Shown: positions 11,224-21,940 of the stretch, piece by piece
Position numbering within the stretch: position 1 is the stretch's first letter
How the letters are laid out: each line of letters begins with the position of its first letter
Origin: Tricholoma matsutake
Lineage: Eukaryota; Basidiomycota; Agaricomycetes; Agaricales; Tricholomataceae
Reading direction: 5' to 3'
Assembly (NCBI GenBank): GCA_026075535.2
Contig: AP026540.1
Span: 1,240,001 to 1,304,000, forward strand
DNA length: 64,000 nt
Made by a program: the position numbers and the translations under genes
Notes under the pieces: generated by a model
What the model saw: only the letters and a program-made list of their open reading frames with translations
Told to the model about the DNA's origin: nothing
Databases searched by the model: none

Positions 11224-12320
11224 ATGTCCAAACCTTCAACTTCTAATCCTGGTCCTAATCCTGTTCCCATACCAGCACTAGAGGCAAAAATTGATGCGGT
11301 CACAGCGCAAATGTCACAATTAGTGTCAGTATTGGCAGCATCACAGCCCAGCCAAGTGGAAGTACAGCCAGAGACGACAGGAGAAAGAGATGATGAGATG
11401 GAGGAGATGGTGGAGTGGATATCGCAGGAGGATGAGACAGTGGAGAAATCCGGAAATAGAAAAGCATGCTTACCTAAGTATGCACCCCTGCAAATCTTTG
11501 ACGGTACCATGGAGAATACAAAATCCTTCATCAGCTCTATAGTATTGTACATCCATGGGAGGAAGCCCGAGTTTCGTACAGCTGAGTCTAGGATTATGTT
11601 TGCTCTCTCATACATTCAGGGGGGGAAAGCACAGTTCTGGAGAAATGAGGCTATTAATCAAATTGCCACAGGAAATAAACCTTTTGCAACCTTCAAGGAA
11701 TTTCTGGAGAGATTGGAGGCACAGTTTGGAGACCCTAATCCAAAGGTGACAGCTAATGCTAAATTAAAGACCATGCGCCAAGGTTCCTTAACGGTGGATG
11801 AATTTATTTTGCAGTTCAGAGCAGAAGCTTCACAAACAGACATGGGAGAAGCCACGTTGGTAGAGTTTTTGAAAGCAGGATTAAATCCCTCTTTATTCAA
11901 GTCTATCTACCAACTACCTTCTATGCCAGAGAAGTTGGATGAGTGGTATAATTGGGCAATGCGCCTTGACTGGCAATATCGGCAGGAACAGGCAGAGTCA
12001 AAGTTGATGTACAGAAGTAGTAAATTTGGAAAGTCATCAGGAGGAAAGTCCAAGAAAGGAAAGGCGCCTCAGGCGCAAGCTCCAAGGGCACAGCCACCGG
12101 CCATGGCAGTGAGACCTATAGTTATGGAGTCAGCAGCACCAGCAGAGGCAATGGAGGTTGATCAAGTGGGGAGATGAGCCCCACTTAAATGTTTTAACTG
12201 TGGGCAGTTAGGACACATTTCTAAGTATTGCAAGCAGAAGAGAAAGATCAGGGGAGCTACAATCGAGGAAGTGAAGCAGGAGGAAGGCAAGCAGGAGAAT
12301 TTGGTGGAAGAGTCCCAGTG
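11224..12320 (+). pseudogene. Gypsy B gag with zinc knuckle behind an in-frame TGA
   Basis: 317 open codons (11224-12177), about 90% like gag of Gypsy C: a variable N terminus, then the gag core (YIQGGKAQFW, FLERLEAQFGDPNP), then a basic linker. TGA at 12175-12177 precedes the in-frame knuckle CFNCGQLGHISKYC, and the frame ends near 12320. The pol frame starts in -1 relative to gag, as in many Gypsy elements. Capsid and nucleocapsid function expected for the family. Confidence 0.9.
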
Positions 12321-13496
12321 AAGGTTTCCCCATTGGTGACCCAGAATCATTACAATGTATTAGTATCCGAGGAAACCCAGAGTAAATCAGAAAAGAAAAT
12401 CGAGGAGGAGTACAACTGTTGCGAATCATGCAACAAAGAAAATTGTCACATGTCATTTCTGAAAACCCCTAAATTCTTTATTCACTCTGCGCAAATAGAA
12501 CCCGAAATCACCTTGACTGTGGGACTGAAGATGGTGGACACGCATGCAGCTATTGATGTGGAAGCGTTGCTTGACAGTGGTGCTACAGGATTATTTATTA
12601 ATCGATCCTTAATTACCAGAAACGGTATTAACACACGCAAGCTGGTGCAACCTATAATGGTGTACAATATTGACGGAACAGTCAATCGTGGAGGAACTAT
12701 CAAGGAGGAGGTGACTATGGTACTAAAGTATCAGGAGCATCAGGAGTGAGCCATGTTCGAAGTGTGTGATCTTGGGAAAACCAATCTAATAATAGGATGT
12801 CCGTGGTTACGGAAGCATAATCCCGAAATTGATTGGAAAACTGGGAAAGTGCAAATGACTCATTGTCCTAAGGAATGTAATGTGTATGGGAGGAAGATGA
12901 AGAAGGAAAAAAGGAAAAAGAAAGAGAAAGAACGTCCGAGGAAGTATTCTGTTATGATGGAGGAAGTGGAGGATGAGGAAATGCCAAATGGGGAAGTTCC
13001 GATCATGATCGAGAAAGAAGAGCAGAAGCAAACCTTTAGAGCAGTTCGTGGAGGACAGTCATGGGACAAGAATATCGTGAAGGTGGAGAAGCCAGTGGAG
13101 GAGTGGGTGCCAAAAGTGTATCATAAACATTTGTCAGCGTTCCAAAAGAAGGAGTCTGAGCAAATGCCGGTGCAGAAGCCATGGGATCATGTGATTGAGA
13201 TGAAGCCAGGGTTTGTGCCAAAGAAGTCGAAGGTATATCCGTTATCTCCGATGGAACAAGAAGAAGTGGATGCATTCCTGAAGGAGCAATTGCACAAAGG
13301 ATACATACGACCTTCGAAATCACTGCAGATGTCACCAATATTCTTTGTGCCCAAAAAAGACCAAAGGAAGAGGATGTGTACTGATTATAGGTATCTGAAT
13401 GAGTGGACAGTGAAGAATGCATACCCCCTGCCGTTGATCTCAGAAATAATTGATAAGGTGGGAAAAGCCAAGGTGTTTACAAAATTGGATTTATGA
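12321..13496 (+). pseudogene. Gypsy B protease and N-terminal reverse transcriptase
   Basis: In the -1 frame: protease active site LLDSGATGLFI, TGA at 12747-12749 (CAA in Gypsy C), protease IIGCPWL motif, Lys/Glu-rich spacer, DHVIEMKPGFVPKKSKVYPL, RT start FFVPKKDQRKRMCTDYRYLN and PLPLISEIIDKVGKAKVFTK up to LDL, where TGA at 13494-13496 interrupts. In relatives the residue after LDL is Arg in an R-W-G-Y motif, so this stop replaced an Arg codon. Confidence 0.92.
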
Positions 13497-14732
13497 TGGG
13501 GATACAACAATGTACGAATAAAGAAAGGAGATGAGTGGAAGGCTGCATTTGCCACGTGTCGAGGATCCTTCGAGCCGCTTGTCATGTTTTTTGGGATGAC
13601 TAATAGTCCCCCGACCTTTCAAAATATGATGAACAACATTTTCAAGGACGTAATAGACAAAGGCGTGGTAATAATATTTATTGACGACATTCTGATATTC
13701 ACGGAGCATGAAGAGAATCATGAGGCGATAGTGCAGGAGGTGTTATGGAGGTTGGCGGAGAATGATCTATTTTTGAAACCAGAGAAGTGTGTGTTTGGGG
13801 CAAGCGAGATCAAGTTCCTAGGATTATTGATCAGCCCTGACGGGATCAAGATGGATCCGATCAAGGTACAGGCAATCACAGATTGGCCTGTGCCCACCCG
13901 TGTCAAGGAGATTCAAGCCTTCTTGGGACTCGCGAATTATTATCGTCGCTTTGTGCACAATTTTTCTAAAATTGCCGCACCCTTACATAACCTTACGCGA
14001 AAGGGAGTAGTGTGGAGGTGGGGAGAGCAGCAGCAGACAGTGTTTGAGGAGTTGAAGAGGAAGTTTGTGGAGGGACCAATATTAGCCCCAGTAGATTTCA
14101 CACACCCTTTGCGAGTGGAATCTGATGCATCTGATTTTGCTACTGGAGTGGTATTATCAATGCTGTGTGAAGATGACAAATGGCATCCTTGTGCATACTT
14201 GTCAAAAGGGTTGAATGATGTGGAGAGGAATTATGATGTGCATGACAAAGAGATGTTGGGGATAATACGAGCATTGGAGGCGTGGAGGCATTATTTGGAG
14301 GGATGTACGCATCAGATTGAGATCTGGATGGATCATCAAAATCTGCAATACTTCATGTCCACTAAAAAGCTTAATTGCCGGCAAGCGCGTTGGGCACTAT
14401 TCCTATCGTGTTTCAACTTTCACTTGGTCCATAAAGTGGGAAGCTTAATGAGGAAAGCAGATGCCTTATCCAGATGTATTGATCATAAAAGGGGGGTGGA
14501 GGAGGACAATAAAAATATTACCTTACTCAAACCTGAATACTTTCGCATTTGCGCTATGCATCAAGGGCATCTATTAATAGATAGCTCGGAAATGGAAAAT
14601 TTGTCTAAAATTAGACAATGTTTGGAAATGGACAATGAAGTAGTGGAAGCTGTGAAAGCTCTGAAGGGAGAGAAGAAAGGTAATATCAAAGGAGACGAAT
14701 GGGCTGAAGAACAAGGGTTGGTGTTGTTCTGA
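13497..14732 (+). pseudogene. Gypsy B reverse transcriptase palm and RNase H
   Basis: Continues the same frame: WGYNNVRIKKGDEWKAAF, FGMTNSPPTFQNMMNNIF, the catalytic box FIDDILIFT (both Asp kept), LKPEKCVFGASEIKFLGLLI, FLGLANYYRRFVHNFS, then RNase H starting VESDASDFATGVVLS with YDVHDKEMLGIIRALEAWRH and DHQNLQYFM. It ends at TGA 14730-14732 (LVLF*GKVYVP), again an Arg position. Catalytic residues look intact; only stops disable it. Confidence 0.93.
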
Positions 14733-15839
14733 GGAAAAGTGTATGTACCGAAGGATCAGGATTTGCAAAGGGAGATTGTCCGGTTACATCATAATACACC
14801 GATTGCCGGACACCCAGGAAGATGGAAGACGTTGGAATTAGTAATGAGAAATTATTGGTGGCCCGGAATTTCGAAGTATGTGTTGGGGTATGTGGATGGA
14901 TGTGATACGTGCATGAGGTGAAAGAAATTTCCAGAGAAACCTGCAGGAAAATTAATGCCGAACCCTATACCTAAAGTGCCGTGGCGAGATATATCTGTGG
15001 ATTTTATTACTGGATTACCCGAGGCTGAAGGGTACAATGCAATATTCATAGTATGCGACCGCTTTACAAAGAGGGTCCATATTATTCCTACTACTACAGA
15101 AACCTCATCATTGGGCTTGGCGCGCCTCTATCTAAATCAGGTATGGCGGTTACATGGGTTACCCGATACCGTTATCTCCGATCATGGACCACAATTTGCT
15201 TCCGCATTTATGCGAGAACTAAACAACATATTGGGAATTCAAACTAAATTATCTATGGCATATCACCCACAGACTGATGGGCAGACAGAGAGAATGAATC
15301 CGGAGTTGGAGCAGTACCTACATATGTTTGTCAACTACCGACAAACTGACTGGCCCGAATGGTTGGCAATCGCCGAATTTTCCCACAATAATAAATTCCA
15401 TTCAGCTACTCGTATGACACCCTTTTTCACAAATTATGGATATCATCCTCGCATGGGAGTAGAACCCAGAAGGGAAGTCAAAGTACAGTCGGTAGAAGAT
15501 TTTGTATCTAAGATGCAAAGGGTACAAGAGGAAGCAGAGGCAGCATTGAAGAAAGCATGTGATGACATGATGCGACACGCAGATTGTACTCGAGCACGCG
15601 CTCCAGAGTACAAAGTTGGTGACTTGGTATGGCTTAGTACCAAGGACCTGAATATTCCACGACCTTCAAAGAAACTTACGGAGAAACAAGTTGGCCCATA
15701 TGCGATCTCTAAAGTGATCTCGCCTAATGCGGTAGTGCTAAAATTACCCCGATTGATCCCGAGATTAACGTATCCCACTTACGCCCTTACCGTCCGCCCA
15801 CTATTCCTGGCCAACAAACTACTCCGCAACCTCCGATAA
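14733..15839 (+). pseudogene. Gypsy B integrase
   Basis: HHCC zinc domain (LHHNTPIAGHPGRWKTL, then CDTCMR) with TGA at 14919-14921 directly after it. The integrase core follows: VDFITGLPE (first Asp), VISDHGPQFASAFM (second Asp) and TDGQTERMNPELEQYL (Glu). Then comes the GPY module (KLTEKQVGPYAISKV). The frame shifts at about 15760-15790, between LPRLIPR and the conserved INVSHLRPY, with loss of a few codons. DDE residues are present. Confidence 0.92.
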
Positions 15840-16132
15840 TAGTAGAAGGTGCTCCAGAATACATAGTTGAAGAAATTCTAGACTCACGTCTTTGATGGAA
15901 CAAATTGGAGTTCTTAATAAAGTGGAAAAACTATACCGACAAAAATAATTCGTGGGAACCCAAAGAGAATTGTAAGCGAGTGCATAACGCGATCGCCCAA
16001 TTCTTTAAATGTAATCCGAATGCTCCGCATCGCAATGTGAGAATGGTGTATGAGGGGATGAAATTCCGGCCTTACCAAAATTTCACAGAAGGGACAAACA
16101 TAATATTTTCTCGCCTGGAAGTCGAGGCATAA
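15790..16132 (+). pseudogene. Gypsy B C-terminal chromodomain
   Basis: In a different frame from the integrase: VSHLRPYRPPTIPGQQTT, then EYIVEEILDSRL*WNKLEFL with TGA at 15893-15895, then IKWKNYTDKNNSWEPKENCK and a tail to TAA-type stop at 16130-16132. The EYIVEEILD..IKWKNY..SWEP pattern is a chromodomain, which tethers integrase of chromoviruses to modified histones. The TGA again occupies an Arg position. Confidence 0.88.
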
Positions 16133-16140
16133 AAGGGGGG
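16131..16140 (+). other. Polypurine tract of Gypsy B
   Basis: AAAAGGGGGG followed by TAA and then the 3' LTR start TGTTAGG. This is the expected site for plus-strand priming. Confidence 0.88.
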
Positions 16141-16143
16141 TAA

Positions 16144-16545
16144 TGTTAGGAAACAGCCCCATTACCTAATAAAATTTCATTTTCATTTTATTATGTCGAA
16201 TTACACTACATTACACCAAATGACGCTACACTTTGATAGCGTGAGAATATTATTTCGCACGCATCACTATGTACGCACCTGTACGTGTGCATTGGTAACA
16301 ACAATGTACAATATATGTAACATAGTATATAAACCCTAAATATATGCCTAGGGGACCCCAGTTGTGTTCTCTTAGGTATTCCACCTACGTTTTTGGTGTG
16401 AAAGGCCTATCTCAACAAACTTACCTATTAATAACCCCTCACATCAAAACCATCAATTTCCCCATCATGCGCATGGATCCTGCCCCCTTCTTGTAGAGAG
16501 AACCTGCATGGTCTTAGCTAGCAGATAGTGGGTGTCGCCCTAACA
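16144..16545 (+). repeat. 3' LTR of Gypsy B
   Basis: 402 bp, near-identical to 10336-10737. Followed by CAGAG (16546-16550), the second copy of the target-site duplication. Confidence 0.97.
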
Positions 16546-16994
16546 CAGAGCATTGCTTATTACCTGAGCTATAATTTTTTTGGTACAGCTATATGACATA
16601 ATAAATATAACAACAACACACCTAACCATCTGTACCATGTGATTTTATTGATTCAACAGCCCAAATGAGTTGTGACTACAAACTACAAATTACAAACTAC
16701 AAACCACAACTTGAATGCATGTCCTTTTGGTTTTGGCCATATCTCAGTCAAATCTTGGCAGAATTCCTTAAACGTGGGACCAATCTATGGGGAGTTACAA
16801 TATCTATCTGTGAAGTTAATATATATAAGGCATTGATTACAATTATTGAGATAAATATGGGATATTTCCTATGAAAATCTTTATGACAAAAGACCAGTCT
16901 GAACCAGTCTTTTTTCAGTCCATGGTCTGGTTGTGGTTGCCAGTTGCCCCATTTGGAAGTCAAAAACAGGACTGGACTGGACATTTAAACACTA

Positions 16995-17045
16995 AGTGTT
17001 AAGGATCTGGGCTTCAATGCATGGGATAGTGATGAGGCTAATTAA
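16995..17045 (+). pseudogene. Importin-beta-3 remnant, segment 3 (C-terminal tail)
   Basis: After E2, using one copy of the duplicated AGTGTTAA, the frame from segment 2 continues as V-K-D-L-G-F-N-A-W-D-S-D-E-A-N and ends at TAA 17043-17045. The short acidic tail after AVSSV is what the C terminus of this karyopherin type should look like, so the gene ends here. Confidence 0.72.
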
Positions 17046-17669
17046 TTCATGTACTCTACCCTATGCACCCAGTTGAAGTATTGTTGCCTCGATGTTAATA
17101 TAATATATAGAACATTTCCTGTGGCAATATTTTTATCTGCATACTGTCATATGTGCAATGCATCTTGATATATTGATGATCTGGAAGGTCAAATTTGTCA
17201 TGATGAAACTTGAAAGTGTCAGTGAGGGAAGGCCTCATTTGATGTTGTCATTGATGGAGCAGATGTGGTAGGTATGTTGTGACTGCAACATTTGGAATCA
17301 TCATGGTATCTGCATCGTTTGTTGGGACATTGGCCTCCAGCCAGATGGTCAGATGGTGTGGGCATGGGTCCTTGATAAGTAATGTGAGTCACGTTGACAA
17401 TGACAACAATCATCGGGAAACCAAGGACAGAAATTAGTAGATGCACCTATCTGATGCTGGTAAATTGTAATATTGGCACTGCAGCTGGAGAAATCAAATG
17501 TGTGAAGCTCATCCACTTTGAGCATACCATTTGTCTTCTGGGATATACAAGGTGAGCTACCATGGCCAGAGGTGGACCGTAGACTATGATATCAACCAGA
17601 TTGGCATTATTTGGTCCCAATGTGACATGTGACATTCAAAAAGATCATTCAGAGTATTTAGTGTGGCAG
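17046..17669. other. Probable importin 3' flank plus unidentified minus-strand frame
   Basis: The first part is AT-rich and would be the 3' untranslated region of the importin gene. On the minus strand 17635-17219 is open for about 138 codons with one TAG (17447-17449): TLGPNNANLVDIIVYGPPLA, then a Cys-containing tail (NKRCRYHDDSKCCSH). I do not recognise the product. It may be a degraded transposase piece or a chance frame. Confidence 0.35.
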
Positions 17670-18845
17670 TGATGATACTCAACCTGGGAAAACCACCAAA
17701 ACAGCTGATGAGGCAACTGATGATATTTGCAACGAGTCAGAGGAAGGGTGCGAGACATTCCAAATGTTCATGGTCCAACCTATGGAAGATAACTAGTTGG
17801 TACTAGTTGTGAAGGTAGTGCTATAGGAGACGAAGGTGTTTGGCACAGTCCGATCGACAACGATCAACGAGATTGATGGTGAACAATGTTTATTGTCGAT
17901 GGTTGAAGTGTGAATTCTGAGGACCTTTTGATAGGTCGATAGTATACGAAGGCTATAGCTGATGGCTAGGATGTGTTGGAATGGTTGCTAGTGCTAACAA
18001 CAAGAGGATTGAAGGAAGATCAAGGACATGATGATCACAGAGGTTTCTCATTGATCAAGAAAACTCGTAGAGACTTAGATTGTTTTAGAAGATTGATCAG
18101 ATGCTTAGAACTGTATACGAGATGATAGGTGAAGATGATTTCTTGTATTTCCAAGTAGATACTACAGAGTTTATATGTTTTAAAAGAAACTTCCTACAAT
18201 GGTATAAGAAACATGTGTAGAACATGAGGCAAAAGATATGAGTTAAGGCACAAGGCCAAAAAGGAGACTGGAATCCGAACAAGAAAGAGATGTATCATAT
18301 GATGAAGGAGTAATAAAGGGAAAGAACTAAAAAGAGACTGTCCTTTGTGTATAAACCACCCTAAGTCTCACAATAATCCATCCAGCGGGTTCTGTATGCG
18401 ATAGGGACTTGGAACGAGGCTGACCTATTATCAGCAGGTTTGAGCACAAGTTGGAGTACTCCCTGGCGCATGGTATTCCACCATTTAGATAATGAATGTG
18501 GTGCCCGATGTCACTCGCAGTCTCTTGATATCAATTGATAATGCTCGACGATGATCGACGATGGCCAATGATGTTTGATCACAGTCGCGGTTTGTTCAAA
18601 GTTGATCAGGGATGTTCAATGGTCAGTTAGAGGGATCTTAGGGGCTTTCGAGGTAGTCCTAAGGTTGTGTGATGTGGTCTCTTGGTACGATCGATGTTGC
18701 TGGTGATGTTTCGATGCAGTCAATATGATATTGCAATCGATAGACTGGGTCACACTGCGTCTGGGACATCATAGGAGTTAGCCGATGTGATTAGAATATG
18801 GTTGAAATGGTGAATTGGCCTTTGAGCCAAGAAGACAACCTATCA
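17670..18845 (-). repeat. Solo LTR of the Gypsy D family
   Basis: The reverse complement aligns end to end with the LTRs at 43045-44226 and 52164-53349. It starts TGATGATACTC and ends GAAGACAACCTATCA on the plus strand (TGATAG..TATCATCA in LTR orientation). It is flanked by a perfect 4-bp duplication GCAG (17666-17669, 18846-18849). No internal retrotransposon sequence lies next to it, so it is the product of LTR-LTR recombination. Confidence 0.92.
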
Positions 18846-19118
18846 GCAGGAAACAGACATTTGTAAATTGCAGCTAATTTGCCAGACTACCAATAGGTCG
18901 AATATGTGGGTGCAAGTTAGGGCAAATTTGCCCCAGCATTGCTGGGAAGAATGAATGGGCCAACATTGTATATCTACTACAACTGTGTACCCTCAAGTCA
19001 ACAGAGTTGTGTAATGCAAAAGATCTCAAGGAATAAAGTATCAGTGGTGGCTTCAAAGTGATGTTTTATTTGGATAGACTAATTTCAAATTTCATTGCAT
19101 TCATGCCCCCAATATGAT
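18846..19118. other. Non-coding stretch
   Basis: AT-rich sequence between the solo LTR and the hAT frame. No gene, terminal repeat or conserved motif could be assigned. Confidence 0.4.
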
Positions 19119-19120
19119 AA

Positions 19121-20145
19121 TTGTGTCCAATGAGCTCAGGAAAATTCAAGCAACTCAAGCTAAACCTCCAGGCTCTCCCTCTGGCTCTCCCTCTGGTGAA
19201 TGCAGCAGACCAGGATGTCAAAATCAAGCAGCTCTTGACCTTTTCAGTCAACAATAAATGGGTCCAAGATGTTGGTAAAGAAGGTGCCATAAATCGGGAA
19301 ATTGAAGTTGCATTGCAGCAATTTCTTGAAAGGAATGATTCTGGGATCTTCTATATCACACAACGAGGACAAGGAATTGAATCTTTGGCTGATGTACTTG
19401 AGTACTGGGTGACAAAGCTGCAAGATTCATCCATGTTGCACTCATGGCTCAAAAGCTCAATCAATTCTGCAGAAAAGTGTATTCTGGAGTATGGGGGAAA
19501 GGTGAGTGTTATTGGATCAAGATGAGGGCATGTGAGAGCATGTATTTTGCAGCTTCTGGAGTTTGAGGATACACATGCACCATTGAAGATGGCACCACCT
19601 AGGAAAGCATCCAGAATCAAAGAGTTGGTACAGAAAGCTTGTCAGACCACCCTTGATGGATCACCCATGGCAAGCTTGAGTCAGGACTCTGTTCAAAAAA
19701 CTCACAAGAAGGCCAAAACCAAAGCCCTCCATAATCCAGATGATTCTGATTACAATACCGATGATGAATCTGATGATGAACGAAAGGGCAGAAAGAAGAT
19801 ATTCCTGCTCCTCCTTAGGATTTCAATGCCATGCCATGCAATTGCTGATCCACAGAAGAAGATCATTTGGTGTATCACCAGCAAGGGATGTCGCACTACC
19901 TGGAACTGGCCATGTGACAAAACACAAATCCTGAAACATGCAATGCACTGTGGTTATCTGGCCAAGATGGAGGGGAGTTATTTTGACTTGCTATATTTTG
20001 ACTTGCTATAGAGGAACTTGCAAGGAAGCAACTGAGTCTGCTCAACAAATTGGACCAGAAGATGGGGATAGAAAGGAAGTGTACACACGAGGACCTAACC
20101 AGCACTGCAGCTGCCACTATCACTGCCCAAGCACCACCCTTAAAC
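19121..20145 (+). pseudogene. hAT transposase J, N-terminal part (BED-type zinc finger)
   Basis: One frame with a single TGA (19523-19525, SR*GHVR). The first 134 codons contain WVQDVGKEGAINREIEVALQ and a helical region. After the stop come a Lys-rich, acidic linker and a BED-like finger WCITSKGCRTTWNW..KTQILKHAMHCGYL (C..C..H..C), then EELARKQLSLLNKLDQKMGI. The finger and the downstream part at 22653-24790 are typical of basidiomycete hAT transposases. The gene is split by element G. Confidence 0.72.
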
Positions 20146-20387
20146 AGTACTTTACAGTCCCCCACCTGTCCTAGTGGACTCCGACTGGACTGACCAGAGT
20201 CCACTGGAGTCCGAGTGGAGTCCGAGTGGAGTCCAATTGAACTACACTAAGTCATGTAGAGTTCAATCCCCCATTGGAGTCCAACTGGAGTCCGAGTGCA
20301 ACCAAATGATAAGTCAATTAGATATGAGCTCAAAGGACTTCGGACTTGGTGAATTTCATAAAGTACCCACAAAATAACTTTGTGTAC

Positions 20388-20470
20388 TGCAGGAATTGAA
20401 CTCAAGACCTCACCATAAGGAATCACATGACAAACCAAACAAGTGTGCTCAACCACTTGAGCCACAGGAG
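20388..20470 (-). repeat. tRNA-like module T1
   Basis: On the minus strand TGGCTCAAGTGG fits the pol III A box and GAGTTCAATTCC a degenerate B box, about 60 nt apart. The fold is imperfect and there is no proper acceptor stem, so this is a tRNA-derived SINE-like piece rather than a functional tRNA. Confidence 0.5.
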
Positions 20471-20639
20471 ATTTATTGGGGATCAATATAAGGTTTATTT
20501 ATGACTCAACTTTTCATATTCTTTGAGGAGGCATTTTTTAAACAATTAAGATCAAAAAATTTTAATTAACCACATCCCTTGTGTAGGACACAAGGGAGTG
20601 GGTATAATATAATAATAAACAAAAAACTTGCAAGAGGGG

Positions 20640-21720
20640 GGGGATTACTACTATGTACATAAAAAACTAAACCCCTTGCGTTCAGCATGAGGGGGGGATT
20701 CGTAAGTACTACAATATATATACCCCTCACATTCGGTGCGAGGGGGGGGCAGAGATAAATTTAAAATAATAAAGACCCCTCCCCATGCAAAATGCGGGGG
20801 AGGGGGGGTTGGGGGATGCGGTCTGGGGTGGGTGTCGTCGCCCACCCCTCCTCGCACCCGTCTGTCACCGTAGCAAGCCGCACCCATCATCCACCCTACG
20901 AGCAGAGGCTCGTAGGCGTGGGGATGGGTGCCGTGGTTGTCATAGCCCTGGTCTACCTGCCATCCACCCGACAAGCAGGTGCTCGTCGGCGTGGGGTGGG
21001 TGTGTTGTCGGTTTTGTGGGTCTCCTAGTTCGGAGGGGTTGGGGGGAGGGGTCAGTGATGTGGCATGCGAGGGAGGGGGTAGGTGGGTGCTTACCAGGTG
21101 GGTATCCTGCTCCGCAGGTCTCCCGTTACCCCTCTGCCATCTCCTACCCTTTATTGACACCCTCACATCCTGTTTGGATGGGGAGGGGGCTGGCACAGGT
21201 GTCGTCAGGTCTGGGTTGATCCCTGTCATTCCATGTTGGCGTCGGCGTTGCCCTGTCATTGTTCGCCATCATCACCTCCATTCCACCTGTGATCCACCCC
21301 CTGAGCAGTTGCTCAAGTGGCTGGAGGTGGGTGGTGTGTCGTTGGCCCTGTTGCTTCGCATTCTGGGGGTCCTGGTGACACTCACGATCCACCCTACGAG
21401 CAGGGGCTTGCAGGCGTGGGGTGGGTGTGTGGGGTTGTCTCGCGTCCGGCCATCGGTCATTACCAGTAGAGTAGAACCTACAAAATAAAAGAAACAAGTT
21501 AGTTAGTTTATAAAAACAAAAAGCAAATGAAAAAAACTTATGTAGGGCCCAAACGATGTGATCTGCATTGTTTGGGTCTGTGTTCCATCCAGTTGGCTCG
21601 TTTGTGGGTGGTGGCGTCATTACCAGTAGTTTATAACCTAGAAAACTAAAGAAACTGGTTAGTTAGTTTATAAAAACAAAAAGCAAACAAAAAAAAACTT
21701 ACCTAGGGCCCATCCATTCG
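20640..21720 (-). repeat. F2: hairpin/intron repeat copy inside G
   Basis: Read on minus: donor-like GTAAGTTTTTT near 21710, branch-like CTAACTAAC, acceptor TTTTCTAG followed by GTTATAAACTACTGGTAATG; then a GGGCCCAAAC hairpin (21545-21576). A second intron-like block follows, ending TTTTGTAG with GTTCTACTCTACTGGTAATG (about 21480-21544), then a GC-rich region with hairpins such as CCTACGAGCA..GCTCGTAGG (about 20893), 20966, 21297 and 21392. It ends with CCCCATGCAAAATGCGGGG (20783-20801) and similar hairpins. Confidence 0.6.
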
Positions 21721-21940
21721 GCTCATTTGCAGGTGGTGATGATGGTGGATTGGGCGTGGGAGCAGTGGCAGTGGGTGTCCACACAGTGGTGGTGGTGGTA
21801 GAGAGAGGAGGGAGGGAGGCAGCGTCGACGGTGGTGGTGGTGAGTGAAGAGCTGGCACATTTGATGACGTGGCAATATGCTTTGTCATACACAGCCGCAC
21901 CATGGTACCTAATGCAAGTAGATGATGCCTTACACAAGGT

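Larger units (their letters stand above)
10336..16545 (+). mobile_element. Gypsy B: complete chromodomain Ty3/Gypsy retrotransposon
   Basis: Two 402-bp LTRs (10336-10737, 16144-16545) are flanked by a perfect 5-bp duplication CAGAG (10331-10335, 16546-16550). A polypurine tract lies before the 3' LTR. The coding order is gag, protease, RT, RNase H, integrase, chromodomain. It sits inside E2. Reading frames are interrupted by at least six TGA codons at positions where the family has Arg, plus one frameshift before the chromodomain. The whole structure is otherwise preserved, so the element was active in the recent past but is now dead. Confidence 0.97.
10016..16994. mobile_element. E2: hAT-type inverted-repeat element with nested Gypsy B
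   Basis: Starts TAGTGTTCGCAGGTCCAG and ends in the inverted form ..ACATTTAAACACTA. It is flanked by perfect 8-bp duplications AGTGTTAA (10008-10015 and 16995-17002). Without Gypsy B and its duplication E2 is about 764 bp. Its interior (e.g. 10210-10330 and 16670-16790) matches the reverse complement of E4 (35395-35745), so E2 and E4 are the same short non-autonomous family. No coding capacity of its own. Confidence 0.87.

Noticed and set aside
20651..21620. Pro/Ser/Gly-rich frames on both strands in the GC-rich core of G
   Set aside because: They overlap hairpin repeats, occur in opposite strands at once and are not conserved in the other F copies.
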